This document shows, one piece after another, positions 46,894 through 54,916 of a DNA stretch of 64,000 nucleotides. The notes under the pieces are model-generated. The model was not told the DNA's origin. It saw only the letters and a list, made by a program, of their open reading frames with translations, and made no database searches. The DNA is taken from IMG/VR virus record IMGVR_UViG_3300018790_000468, positions 1 through 64,000 of that record, one strand, 5' to 3'. Positions within the stretch are counted from its first letter, which is position 1, and each line of letters begins with the position of its first letter. Position numbers and translations under genes: made by a program. The DNA comes from a virus.

Positions 46894-46947
46894 CTGGTTT
46901 CCTTGTTCAATATTATAATATATATGCCACAAAAGAATGTTGCACAG

Positions 46948-46955
46948 AATAAATA
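46948..46955 (+). promoter_or_regulatory. Late promoter box before phoH
   Basis: AATAAATA, 7 bases before the ATG at 46963. Confidence 0.45.
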
Positions 46956-46962
46956 ATTACAG

Positions 46963-47706
46963 ATGTCGAAAAAAGACAAGCTGCGTAAAAGAGCTGTAAG
47001 ACAAGCCAAGGATGAAAACGGTATCATCAAGAATGACATTTTTCTCAACTTTAAAATTGATCAAAAATTTCACCTAAATGATCATCACAAAGCCTTTGTA
47101 GAGAAAGCCATGGCAGACACCTCACAGATTATATTCTGTGATGGTCCTGCAGGTTCTTCCAAAACATATCTGGCAGTTTATGTGGCTTTGTCCATGTTGC
47201 GAGACAAAAAAATAGAGGAAATAGTATACATCCGCAGCATTGTGGAGTCTGCCACAAGAAAATTAGGCAGCTTGCCTGGTGAAGTGGATGAAAAGTTCAA
47301 ACCATGGAGCATACCATTAGTGGAGAAATGTGATGAACTTGTGGGTAAACAAATAACAGAAATGCTTTTTGAAAGCGATTACTTGAAGAGTATTCCAGTA
47401 AATTTCTTGCGTGGTTCAACATTTGCAAACAATGTTGTGATAGTGGATGAAGCGCAAAACTTGGAGCACAGTGAATTGGTCACTATTTTAACCCGGTTTG
47501 GCAAAAACTGCAAGCTGTTTGTCATTGGTGATTCCTTGCAATCAGACATACAGAAATCCGGCTTTGAGAAGATAATGCATGCATTTAATACAGAACAAAG
47601 TCATGAGAATGGCATCAGTGCGTTCCATTTCACAGAAGATGACATCACACGCAGCAAGCTGCTCAAATTTATTGTGAAGGTTATTGCCAGTATCAAGATG
47701 AAGTGA
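46963..47706 (+). CDS. phoH: PhoH-like P-loop ATPase
   Basis: 247 residues. FCDGPAGSSKTYLAVYVAL is Walker A, VVIVDEAQNLEHSEL Walker B, LTRFGKNCKLFVIGDSLQSD motif III. IRSIVESATRKLGSLPGEVDEKFKPW is the PhoH-specific block. PhoH is common in marine phages; its helicase/nuclease-like role in infection is unclear. Basic N-terminus (KKDKLRKRAVRQAK). Converges with a small gene by 14 bases. Confidence 0.88.
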   Translation: MSKKDKLRKRAVRQAKDENGIIKNDIFLNFKIDQKFHLNDHHKAFVEKAMADTSQIIFCDGPAGSSKTYLAVYVALSMLRDKKIEEIVYIRSIVESATRKLGSLPGEVDEKFKPWSIPLVEKCDELVGKQITEMLFESDYLKSIPVNFLRGSTFANNVVIVDEAQNLEHSELVTILTRFGKNCKLFVIGDSLQSDIQKSGFEKIMHAFNTEQSHENGISAFHFTEDDITRSKLLKFIVKVIASIKMK

Positions 47707-47905
47707 TTTGAGACAATCTCTCTAATTCTTCAAGCGCTCTGCGAATATTCTGTTGTGCCTCTGCACTGTACCCGGATGTAGCATCATGATGTGAATCTGC
47801 ATCTGTTGCAGTCACCTCTTTGTCACCATTGATTATGGTGTTCATTCTGCTCAACACATCTGTCTTGAGCTTTTGCAATTGCGGGTCTTTGTCGCGATGC
47901 ACCAT
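47693..47905 (-). CDS. Small protein of unknown function (70 aa)
   Basis: Not recognised. Charged, helical at both ends (QNIRRALEELERLSQ). Starts one base after the queD stop on the same strand, so it is probably co-transcribed with queD. Its end overlaps the phoH end. Confidence 0.5.
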   Translation of the reverse strand: MVHRDKDPQLQKLKTDVLSRMNTIINGDKEVTATDADSHHDATSGYSAEAQQNIRRALEELERLSQITSS

Positions 47906-48544
47906 TCAAGTGCCCCAAGAGGTTCCTGCATAAGGAATGCTTATGCCGCGTGTCACTTTGTTGGTGAGCGGTGCACCAGACTCAATGTTCAGACCTGCAT
48001 TCACTGCAGTTACATTCTGTAGTGCAGGTGGTATGGTAGTTGTAACAGTTACTGCAGCTGCATTGCCTGAAGCTATACTGGTAGCGGTATGTGCAGTTTG
48101 TGTGGCTGTGGCAATTGCAATTGCAGAATTCTTCTCATGTTCCCACACTTCCACCTGTTTAACCCAGCAACGACCATTGGTAAGATGTCTCACATGTCGA
48201 TCAGCTGTCTCCAAGCACCATTCTGCAGTACGCTCGATGCCTACTCCATTTTCCATGATGCGTGGTAATGCTGCACCTGCATGACCCAATGCAATGAATG
48301 TATCAAGTAGAGGATCATCACCTGCAATGCATAATGTATGATCAAATTGATGTTCTAATGCTTGCTTCAATTCCTTGAGACCACCAAAATCTACAACCCA
48401 ATTTCTTGCATCTAAGTGTTCACACTCAAACCAAAATTTTGCCACCAATCGGTAACCATGCACATATTTGCAATGACTGTCTGCTCTCCATTGTCTGAAT
48501 GCGCAACTTCCCAGCTCTATAATCTTTGTACTTTCATGTTTCAT
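47906..48544 (-). CDS. queD: 6-carboxy-5,6,7,8-tetrahydropterin synthase QueD (PTPS family)
   Basis: 212 residues. FRQWRADSHCKYVHGYRLVAKFWFE is the metal and catalytic-Cys region of the FRQW-type QueD group, with HGY in place of the usual HGH. ARNWVVDFGGLKELKQALEHQFDHTLCI supplies the downstream Asp/His motif. The C-terminal about 70 residues (Ala/Thr/Val-rich) are an extra tail. It makes 6-carboxytetrahydropterin from dihydroneopterin triphosphate, the product of FolE (50110). It has two tandem early-type promoters. Confidence 0.82.
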   Translation of the reverse strand: MKHESTKIIELGSCAFRQWRADSHCKYVHGYRLVAKFWFECEHLDARNWVVDFGGLKELKQALEHQFDHTLCIAGDDPLLDTFIALGHAGAALPRIMENGVGIERTAEWCLETADRHVRHLTNGRCWVKQVEVWEHEKNSAIAIATATQTAHTATSIASGNAAAVTVTTTIPPALQNVTAVNAGLNIESGAPLTNKVTRGISIPYAGTSWGT

Positions 48545-48550
48545 ATTTGA

Positions 48551-48578
48551 ATTATAACTGTGTTTGTTCGTTAATCAA
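48551..48578 (-). promoter_or_regulatory. queD promoter, proximal copy
   Basis: On the minus strand: TTGATT (48578-48573), 16-base spacer, TATAAT (48556-48551), 6 bases to the ATG at 48544. The 12 bases ATACAGTTGATT at the -35 box are repeated in the distal promoter, 62 bases away. Confidence 0.65.
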
Positions 48579-48612
48579 CTGTATACATACCAACTCTTTA
48601 TATTACTGTATT

Positions 48613-48640
48613 ATTATAACCAAATTAATTTAGAAATCAA
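48613..48640 (-). promoter_or_regulatory. queD promoter, distal copy
   Basis: On the minus strand: TTGATT (48640-48635), 16-base spacer, TATAAT (48618-48613). Same 12-base -35 context as the proximal copy. A shared activator or repressor site is possible. Confidence 0.6.
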
Positions 48641-48688
48641 CTGTATTTGTTTGGAATTTATGCAATATAATGTTGCAACATGCACTTA

Positions 48689-49657
48689 TTAACTCTTGAG
48701 AGATCGGAGTGCGGTTATGGCTTGCTGATCATTAGGATTTTTTCTAATTCTTTGTATGAGTTCTTCTGCACGGCCTACATTCTGTTGCACTGGTGCTGTA
48801 TCAGTGGCCACTGGATCTGCTGCACCAGTAATACCACCGCGACGGGCAGTACCAGCTATCTGTCGTTGCAACTGCTGCGGTGCACCACCTGCAGCAGACT
48901 TGAGCGCTTGACCCAATGCACGCGGTGCATTCACAATGCGTGAATATGCACCAATGCCTTTGGTGAGCGCATTTACTGGTGCAGCTGCAATTTTACTGAT
49001 CATATCTGGTCCCCGGGGTTGTGCAGGTTGTGGTGCAAGTGCAGCTGCAGCTGCAGCTTGTGCAGACACTTGATTGCGATAATTCTGATTGACAGTTCGT
49101 CCTGGTGCGCGCTGCTGCTGTGGTTGCTTTGGTTTGATTGTTGCTTTGGGTGCACTATTAGATGGTGCTGCAGGTGCGACAGGAGGAGCTGGAGGTGGTG
49201 GTATTTTTCCGCCCCCGGCAGTAGCTACAGGTGCTTTTACTGCAGGTGCAGGTGCTACTGCTGGTGCTGGAGCTACAGGTGGTACAGGTGCTACTGCAGG
49301 TGCAGGTGCTACAGGTACCGGGACAACTGCTGGCGCCCTTGATGCAGGCTTTACAGGTGCATTGGGCACTGTCTTGTACTTGCTGATAATATCCTGATAC
49401 CTGCTCTCAAACTCTGACATCTTCTTTTTTGCAGCTGACTTCTCTCCCTGTGGTGCACTTGGGTCATTTGCAATCCTATTCATTACATCATACTGCTTGG
49501 CTATTTTTGCAGCATCAACAGGCTTTTTGCTTGCAGGTGCAGGCACTGTCGTTGCTGCAGCTTGACTGGGCTGCGGCAATGATGGTCGAGGTGGTGGTAG
49601 CTGAGGTACACCCTGCTCTTCAATTAAACTGTGGAAGAAATTATTAAACTTGCTCAT
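48689..49657 (-). CDS. Pro/Ala-rich protein with capsid-targeting-like N-terminus
   Basis: 322 residues. Starts MSKFNNFFHSLIEEQGVPQL, fitting the M-x-x-F-x-x-h-x-x-L-h-E pattern of a T4-type capsid-targeting sequence. The middle is a long Pro-Ala-Val low-complexity linker (VAPAPAVAPVPPVAPAPAV), and the C-terminus is a small helical domain (AEELIQRIRKNPNDQQAITAL). Not otherwise recognised. An internal head protein cut by gp21 after the LIEE site is one reading. Overlaps the upstream gene by 14 bases. Confidence 0.55.
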   Translation of the reverse strand: MSKFNNFFHSLIEEQGVPQLPPPRPSLPQPSQAAATTVPAPASKKPVDAAKIAKQYDVMNRIANDPSAPQGEKSAAKKKMSEFESRYQDIISKYKTVPNAPVKPASRAPAVVPVPVAPAPAVAPVPPVAPAPAVAPAPAVKAPVATAGGGKIPPPPAPPVAPAAPSNSAPKATIKPKQPQQQRAPGRTVNQNYRNQVSAQAAAAAALAPQPAQPRGPDMISKIAAAPVNALTKGIGAYSRIVNAPRALGQALKSAAGGAPQQLQRQIAGTARRGGITGAADPVATDTAPVQQNVGRAEELIQRIRKNPNDQQAITALRSLKS

Positions 49658-50057
49658 TGCTTAGAATATACTCCTTGTACAAATCTTTTATATGCACATC
49701 ATTCAAGCCATTGTCCTTGAGTATGGCTTCAATTGCCACAATGTCAGCCAAATTGACAATCATTTCACCTGCAGGTGCACCCAGTTTTTGCAGAATAAAA
49801 GCTTTTAATCCTTGTAAATTATTGTGTGTAGGTGCTGCCACCATGGAAGCAGGCAGATCCACCATGGGGTTCATGTCTTGTGCAGGTTGCATCACTACAA
49901 TGGAAACTGAGCCACCACACTCATGCAGCACATAACCCTCATAGCCTGCATATGCTTTGAATGCATCATGCTCTTTGTTGAGAGGATCAAACTTTATGCG
50001 TATTCTTTTCAAATTCTGCGCTTTGGCAGTACTCTCAATTAGTTGATCAAATTTCAT
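49644..50057 (-). CDS. Protein with capsid-targeting-like N-terminus (137 aa)
   Basis: Starts MKFDQLIESTAKAQNLKRI, with an early L-I-E that the gp21 protease could cut. The rest is mixed alpha/beta (VADAIEAIL-like helices at the end) and unrecognised. An AATAAATA box lies 9 bases before the ATG. Co-transcribed with the Pro/Ala-rich protein. Confidence 0.5.
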   Translation of the reverse strand: MKFDQLIESTAKAQNLKRIRIKFDPLNKEHDAFKAYAGYEGYVLHECGGSVSIVVMQPAQDMNPMVDLPASMVAAPTHNNLQGLKAFILQKLGAPAGEMIVNLADIVAIEAILKDNGLNDVHIKDLYKEYILSNEQV

Positions 50058-50066
50058 TGACTATAA

Positions 50067-50074
50067 TATTTATT
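50067..50074 (-). promoter_or_regulatory. Late promoter box
   Basis: AATAAATA on the minus strand, 9 bases before the ATG at 50057. Confidence 0.35.
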
Positions 50075-50075
50075 A

Positions 50076-50103
50076 TTGAATATCACAAACTTTAAGTTAT
50101 ATT
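50076..50103 (+). promoter_or_regulatory. Early-type promoter of folE
   Basis: TTGAAT (50076-50081), 16-base spacer, TATATT (50098-50103), 6 bases to the ATG at 50110. Confidence 0.55.
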
Positions 50104-50109
50104 ATTAAT

Positions 50110-50757
50110 ATGTCTACAAAAGTATTAATTCCATACGCAAATCATAACCACCCTCGATCTGAACAAGAGAAGCAGGAGATCATTGCACATGCTGCAAAAG
50201 CTTATGAAGCATATCTGGATGCATTGTGCATTGATTGGCGCAATGATCCCAACAGTTCCAACACACCACACCGAGTGGCCAAAGCCTTTGTGGAAGATCT
50301 GGCCAGTGGTTGTTACAGTACCCCGCCCAAGGTGACTGCGTTTGCAAATGTGGACCAGTATGATGGCATTGTGTGTCAGAACAACATCAGAGTAACCTCA
50401 CTTTGCTCTCATCACCATGTAGCGTTCACTGGTGTGGCACATGTGGCATACATACCTGCACGTGATGGCAAGGTCATTGGATTGAGCAAGCTTAATCGCA
50501 TTGTGGACTGGTTTTCACGCAGACCACAGGTGCAAGAAAATCTCACCATGCAAATTCATACACATATTGATGAAGCTTGTGTGAAGAACAATGGTGTAGC
50601 AGTCATGATTGAAGCCAAGCATTCATGTTGTTCCAACCGCGGCATCAAGCATGATTCTACTATGCGCACTGCGCGCATGTCTGGTGCATTCCTGGACAAT
50701 GGCGACAACTCTCGTTCAGAGTTTTACAAGTTCATTGAATTTGCACAAGTGCATTAA
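50110..50757 (+). CDS. folE: GTP cyclohydrolase I (FolE type)
   Basis: 215 residues. The zinc and catalytic block SLCSHHHVAFTGVAHVAYIP, GLSKLNRIVDWFSRRPQVQENL and EAKHSCCSNRGIKHDST are all present, giving the two cysteines and the histidine that bind zinc. FolE makes dihydroneopterin triphosphate from GTP, the first step to 7-deazaguanines (with QueD, QueE) and also to folates and the 10-formyl-THF used by formyltransferases. An early-type promoter predicts a leaderless message. Confidence 0.9.
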   Translation: MSTKVLIPYANHNHPRSEQEKQEIIAHAAKAYEAYLDALCIDWRNDPNSSNTPHRVAKAFVEDLASGCYSTPPKVTAFANVDQYDGIVCQNNIRVTSLCSHHHVAFTGVAHVAYIPARDGKVIGLSKLNRIVDWFSRRPQVQENLTMQIHTHIDEACVKNNGVAVMIEAKHSCCSNRGIKHDSTMRTARMSGAFLDNGDNSRSEFYKFIEFAQVH

Positions 50758-50799
50758 GTCTCATCCAGCTCCAATTGATCATCACTTGCTTGCCCTGCA

Positions 50800-51456
50800 C
50801 TAAGCCATCTGGCGTCTTGCCGATGTGTCGCAAGATTGCATATCTGAAGTGCCTTTTAGCAAAAGCGGTTCTCTTAGGCTAAGCTCAATTGACTTGAGAT
50901 TTTCACTGAACTCAAGCAGAGGAGCAGTGCTAGGAATCAAGCCAATCTTTTGCAAAGCTAAAAAGGTGGGCGGGTGATTCATGGCATTTCTAATTTTAGC
51001 AGGGGACGCTCGACCATTGGCAATAACCTCTGAGAGGATATCCTTGGCAATCATGGCAGTATACTCATTGGCCGCATTTGCTTCAAACATCTGCTCGTCA
51101 CTATACCCCTCAATTCTGGTTGGTTCTGCAATCTCATACAGCTCAGCCAACAACTTTTCCAGGATAACAATCTCTTGCTTGTTTAACTCATAGGCTTCAA
51201 GTGCAGCTGGAATAACAGATTGCATCTCAATTAACTCTGCCTCCAGGGTGAGGATGACGTGTGGGAGTGCATTTTTTTTTCTACAATTGGCCAGCTCCAT
51301 TTCTTTGGCCTTGAGCTTCTTTTCGCCCACCTCCTGCAGCATGGCAGCTCGGTAGCGTCCCTCCAAAAATCCCTTCAGTGTCTTGATCTTCTCCCAAGTA
51401 GTCTCTCCAATTACTTGGTAGCGGTAATTAAACTCTGTATTTAGTTTTGCAGCCAT
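50800..51456 (-). CDS. Coiled-coil protein of unknown function (218 aa)
   Basis: Not recognised. The first about 110 residues are mostly helical and charged (LKGFLEGRYRAAMLQEVGEKKLKAKEMEL, about 24-52), and the middle has HPPTFLALQKIGLIPS, a segment that looks conserved-domain-like. No membrane part. A TATAAT box lies only 2 bases before the ATG, so the true start may be slightly downstream. Possibly structural. Confidence 0.5.
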   Translation of the reverse strand: MAAKLNTEFNYRYQVIGETTWEKIKTLKGFLEGRYRAAMLQEVGEKKLKAKEMELANCRKKNALPHVILTLEAELIEMQSVIPAALEAYELNKQEIVILEKLLAELYEIAEPTRIEGYSDEQMFEANAANEYTAMIAKDILSEVIANGRASPAKIRNAMNHPPTFLALQKIGLIPSTAPLLEFSENLKSIELSLREPLLLKGTSDMQSCDTSARRQMA

Positions 51457-51483
51457 AAATTATACTTACTTTATAGCTATAAA

Positions 51484-54219
51484 TTATCCATATGCAGCTG
51501 CTGCAGGGCCACTCCTGGCTGTACCCACTCCTGCCACATCATTGCCCACCACTCCAGTGTTAGTAACCAGGTTAGTCATGGAAACACCGGATCCTACGGA
51601 TCCATAGCCAAAGATGGCTTTGTCAGTACCATATGCAGCTGCTGCAAGGGCGAATCTAGGTGTGCCTACCCCTGTCACATCATTGCCCACCACTCCAGTG
51701 TTAGTAACCAGGTTAGTCATGGAAACATTACCGCCTGTACCTCCCCCATAACCAAAAATGGCTTTGTCAGTACCATATGCAGCTGCTGCAAGGGCGGTCC
51801 TAGCTGTGCCCACCCCAGTCACATCATTGCCCACCACTCCAGTGTTGGTAACCAGGTTAGTCATGGAAACATGGGAAGCTACATATCCATAACCAAAGAT
51901 GGCTTTGTCTGTACCATATGCAGCTGCTGCAAGGCCACTCCTGGCTGTACCCACTCCTGCCACATCATTGCCCACCACTCCAGTGTTAGTAACCAGGTTA
52001 GTCATGGAAACATTACCGCCTGTACCTCCCCCATAACCAAAGATGGCTTTGTCTGTACCATATGCAGCTGCTGCAAGGTCACTCCTGGCTGTACCCACTC
52101 CTGCCACATCATTGCCCACCACTCCAGTGTTGGTGACCAGGTTAGTCATGGAAACATTACCGCCTGTACCCCCATAACCAAAGATGGCTTTGTCTGTACC
52201 ATATGCAGCTGCTGCAAGGGCATACCTAACTGTACCCACCCCAGTCACATCATTGCCCACCACTCCAGTGTTGGTGACCAGGTTAGTCGTGGAGACCAAA
52301 ACACCCCCAGCTGCAAATCCATAACCAAAAATGGCTTTGTCAGAAGTAGTAGGTGTTATTACATCACCATACCTGGTTGCAAATGTTGCATAGAATGTTC
52401 TAATTGCCCCTACGTTGCAGTACAGTGGTCCACTGGTGTAAGACCACACACCACCAGTGGTTCTCTTGAGAACATGAAAGGAGTTATCAAAATTAGGACT
52501 GCCTTCATATGTGCTCACAAACAGTCCCAAGGAATTGTCTGCAAAGACATCCAGCTTGGCTGATTGGATGCTACTGGCTTCAGAGGGATTGAAGGCAATT
52601 CCACCCAAACCTGATCCCTGACATGATGCAACAACTGTGTTGGATATGATGGTGTTGGTAGTAAAATTATATTCTATGAGCGCTATGGCTGCACGTGGAA
52701 GAGACACTGTTTTCTTGACGTATATGATGTAGGCTATGTTGCTGTCTGTTTTGCTGAAGTCCAGCCCAACAATGGGTGATCTGCCATCAAGATTGTCTCC
52801 ACCGCCAATGCCGGGATCAATCCTGTAGTCAGTGGCCACACTGGCGTCTGTGTATATGGCCACATTATCAAAGTAGAGTGTACCAGCTGAAGTGACACCA
52901 GCAGTGTGAAAGACACCCAAGTAATCGCAATTGTAATCATAATTATACACAATGCCGGGGCTGCCATCAAAAATCAAAGCATTGTCCGGATATGAATGTA
53001 TGGTGTTACTGCTTCCGCTGGCTCCGCCCCCGGGGTAAGCTAACTTATAACCTGATGCATTTGTCTTGTCTTGCACCGCAATCAATGCAGCACCATTTGC
53101 ACGGAAATCGCGCGCCACAGCGCTTATTTGCGTTGGTGTGGACCATGTGAGACCTCTGTCAGTTGAAGAAGAAGTAAACAGAGGTTTGGTATTTGAGGTG
53201 CCGGTATCGAAATAGAAATAATAATATGTGTTGTCAGCAGCTATGAAGAGATGGTCAGTGCCTGGAAAGAATGAGACTGGTGGTGCAAGATTGGCTGGTG
53301 TGGAGACTATATCCCATGATGTGCCGTTCCATCTTCTGACAGATCTGAAGAGACCAGGGTCTCTGGCATTTGTAACCATTGCAACCAAACTATTATTTGC
53401 ACCACTCTCATAAGCCATGACCATTTGTGTCCTGCTATTTCCTGCAAAGGGAATTGTCGTGATTTTGCTCAGTGTCACCAGATTGTTGGTATATTCTCTT
53501 ATTTCAAAAGGAGGTTTGCCTGTATCCAAAGCGGTTCCCTGAGCCAGAAAGGACATTTTCTGTACAATAACAGAAACAGGATTTGTGGGTGTGGGTGTCA
53601 CAGTGGGTGTCACAGTGGGTGTCACAGTGATTGTGGGCGTCACAGTGGGTGTCACAGTGATTGTGGGCGTCACTGTGGGTGTCACAGTGGGTGTCACAGT
53701 GGGCGTCTCAGTGATTGTGGGCGTCACAGTGGGTGTCACAGTGCATGTGGGTGTCAGAGATATGGTGGGTGTAATTGTAATGGTTGGTGTGACTGTGTTG
53801 GTAGGCGTCACTGTGGGTGTCTCAGTGGGTGTCACAGTGCATGTGGGTGTAATTGTAATGGTTGGTGTCACAGTAGGTGTCACTGTGGATGTAACGGTGA
53901 TGGTAGGCGTCACAGTAGGTGTTGCAGTGCGTGTGGGTGTAATGGTGGGTGTTGCAGTGCGTGTGGGTGTAATGGTGGGTGTTGCAGTGCGTGTGGGTGT
54001 AATGGTGGGTGTCACAGTAGGTGTAGCGGTTGGGGTGGGTGTAACTATTGTAGGCGTTACTGTGATTGTAGGTGTTGGTGTTATTGGTACAATCACATAG
54101 TTGGTATCTGTTTTTGTAACATTAACAATTGATGCTAAATTCTTTTTCACATACTCTACACCATTTATAGTGACATAATTGTAACCAGACAATGCTGCTA
54201 TATTTGGTAGTACTATCAT
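51484..54219 (-). CDS. Giant repeat fibre: Thr-Pro stalk plus six-unit propeller-like repeats
   Basis: 911 residues. N-terminal about 50 residues (MIVLPNIAALSGYNYVTING), then about 160 residues of Thr-Pro-rich stalk (VTPTITVTPTVTPT type). Next comes a large domain of about 410 residues with a BNR/sialidase-like feel (SSTDRGLTWSTPTQI). Last are six 47-48-residue units (TDKAIFGYG...MTNLVTNTGVVGNDV..VGTAR..LAAAAYG), probably blades of a beta-propeller. The protein ends exactly at a repeat border (AAAAYG). A stalk with a lectin-like head fits a receptor-binding or glycan-recognising fibre. Confidence 0.65.
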   Translation of the reverse strand: MIVLPNIAALSGYNYVTINGVEYVKKNLASIVNVTKTDTNYVIVPITPTPTITVTPTIVTPTPTATPTVTPTITPTRTATPTITPTRTATPTITPTRTATPTVTPTITVTSTVTPTVTPTITITPTCTVTPTETPTVTPTNTVTPTITITPTISLTPTCTVTPTVTPTITETPTVTPTVTPTVTPTITVTPTVTPTITVTPTVTPTVTPTPTNPVSVIVQKMSFLAQGTALDTGKPPFEIREYTNNLVTLSKITTIPFAGNSRTQMVMAYESGANNSLVAMVTNARDPGLFRSVRRWNGTSWDIVSTPANLAPPVSFFPGTDHLFIAADNTYYYFYFDTGTSNTKPLFTSSSTDRGLTWSTPTQISAVARDFRANGAALIAVQDKTNASGYKLAYPGGGASGSSNTIHSYPDNALIFDGSPGIVYNYDYNCDYLGVFHTAGVTSAGTLYFDNVAIYTDASVATDYRIDPGIGGGDNLDGRSPIVGLDFSKTDSNIAYIIYVKKTVSLPRAAIALIEYNFTTNTIISNTVVASCQGSGLGGIAFNPSEASSIQSAKLDVFADNSLGLFVSTYEGSPNFDNSFHVLKRTTGGVWSYTSGPLYCNVGAIRTFYATFATRYGDVITPTTSDKAIFGYGFAAGGVLVSTTNLVTNTGVVGNDVTGVGTVRYALAAAAYGTDKAIFGYGGTGGNVSMTNLVTNTGVVGNDVAGVGTARSDLAAAAYGTDKAIFGYGGGTGGNVSMTNLVTNTGVVGNDVAGVGTARSGLAAAAYGTDKAIFGYGYVASHVSMTNLVTNTGVVGNDVTGVGTARTALAAAAYGTDKAIFGYGGGTGGNVSMTNLVTNTGVVGNDVTGVGTPRFALAAAAYGTDKAIFGYGSVGSGVSMTNLVTNTGVVGNDVAGVGTARSGPAAAAYG
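51487..52343 (-). repeat. Six 141-144-base tandem repeats at the end of the giant fibre gene
   Basis: The motif CCATATGCAGCTGCTGCA starts at 51488, 51629, 51773, 51914, 52058 and 52199. Units are nearly identical over most of their length and differ mainly in a short variable window encoding GYG....VSM and AR..L. Confidence 0.85.
53585..54085 (-). repeat. Thr-Pro low-complexity repeat region in the fibre gene
   Basis: Tandem short units such as GGTGTCACAGTG and its variants, encoding TVTPT/TITPT repeats. Units are 12-18 bases and imperfect. Confidence 0.85.
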
Positions 54220-54224
54220 GATGA

Positions 54225-54629
54225 TTACTTGTTAATGTCAATGAGTGCATTCAATTTTTGTAGAAATTCCATGCCCAACAACACTGGTGTTTCATTTCTG
54301 CTTCTGTCTGCTATTGAAAACTTCACCTTGTTATATTTTTTGCCTTTGAAAATAATGTCAAACTCCACAATGGGTCTGCTTTCATTAACACCTGATCCAA
54401 TGTGTATCACAATTGTGTCTGCAATTTTTTTCTGCAAACGCAAATTGTTGGGTGTGGAAACAAAGGTGACTGTGCCATTCTCTATCTGTATGTTGCGACC
54501 GTCCAGCACGTTAAAAGCACTGTTGCCTGAATCTGCCATGCTATCCACCACACCAACACCTTCAATGGTAATGGACTCTATTAAATTGACTATGTTTTTC
54601 TCGTAATAGTACTGCCGGAAGGGATTCAC
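54225..54629 (-). CDS. Retropepsin-like aspartate protease (RimB/Zn_protease-like)
   Basis: 134 residues. VVDSMADSGNSAFNVLD holds an Asp-Ser-Gly catalytic motif. PIVEFDIIFKGKKYNKVKFSIADRSRNETPVLLGMEFLQKL has the psi-loop layout and the LLG-x-x-FL end seen in retropepsin-like domains of the RimK-associated family. Such single-lobe proteases dimerise. The GTG start is fixed by an AATAAATA box exactly 5 bases upstream, so it is a late gene. Whether it processes virion proteins is not known. Confidence 0.7.
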   Translation of the reverse strand: MNPFRQYYYEKNIVNLIESITIEGVGVVDSMADSGNSAFNVLDGRNIQIENGTVTFVSTPNNLRLQKKIADTIVIHIGSGVNESRPIVEFDIIFKGKKYNKVKFSIADRSRNETPVLLGMEFLQKLNALIDINK

Positions 54630-54633
54630 CCCA

Positions 54634-54843
54634 TTATTTATTCTTTTTATTATATGAAAGCTTGGTGGGCCGCTCTATATATTCTTCCAGGTGCTTTGCA
54701 AATGTCTTTACTTGTTCCACAACAATGTCCTTCTCCTCACCCTTGAGCTTCTTGGTGCGTTCATACAGATCCAGTATGAAATCTGAGCTTATTCTGATGT
54801 AACTCACACCCTCTTTGAGCTCAGTTTTCTTTAAAAATTTCAT
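54634..54843 (-). CDS. Small protein of unknown function (69 aa)
   Basis: Basic and helical (DFILDLYERTKKLKGEEKDIVVEQVK). Not recognised. It lies 4 bases upstream of the protease gene on the same strand. Confidence 0.45.
   Translation of the reverse strand: MKFLKKTELKEGVSYIRISSDFILDLYERTKKLKGEEKDIVVEQVKTFAKHLEEYIERPTKLSYNKKNK
54635..54642 (-). promoter_or_regulatory. Late promoter box of the protease gene
   Basis: AATAAATA on the minus strand, 5 bases before the GTG at 54629. Confidence 0.55.
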
Positions 54844-54903
54844 TTAAATACTTAAGAGAAAAGTTGATAAGGCTACTATTTGTTGAGATAATATGCTCGA
54901 TCA

Positions 54904-54911
54904 CATAAATA
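54904..54911 (+). promoter_or_regulatory. Late promoter box
   Basis: CATAAATA, exactly 5 bases before the ATG at 54917. It decides between two possible starts of the gene. Confidence 0.55.
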
Positions 54912-54916
54912 TTATC

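Noticed and set aside
51871-52563. 230-residue plus-strand frame opposite the propeller repeats
   Set aside because: It is a repeat shadow of the minus-strand fibre gene with a periodic Cys/His pattern caused by the 141-base units.
53585-54085. Short regular repeats that could be taken for a CRISPR array
   Set aside because: There are no unique spacers, the repeats are in frame and encode Thr-Pro, and no cas genes are nearby.
53425-54132. Long Cys/Gly-rich and Val/Gly-rich frames on the plus strand opposite the Thr-Pro stalk
   Set aside because: They are antisense shadows of the repetitive stalk of the giant fibre gene. Composition is dictated by the repeats and there is no promoter or start with the usual spacing.
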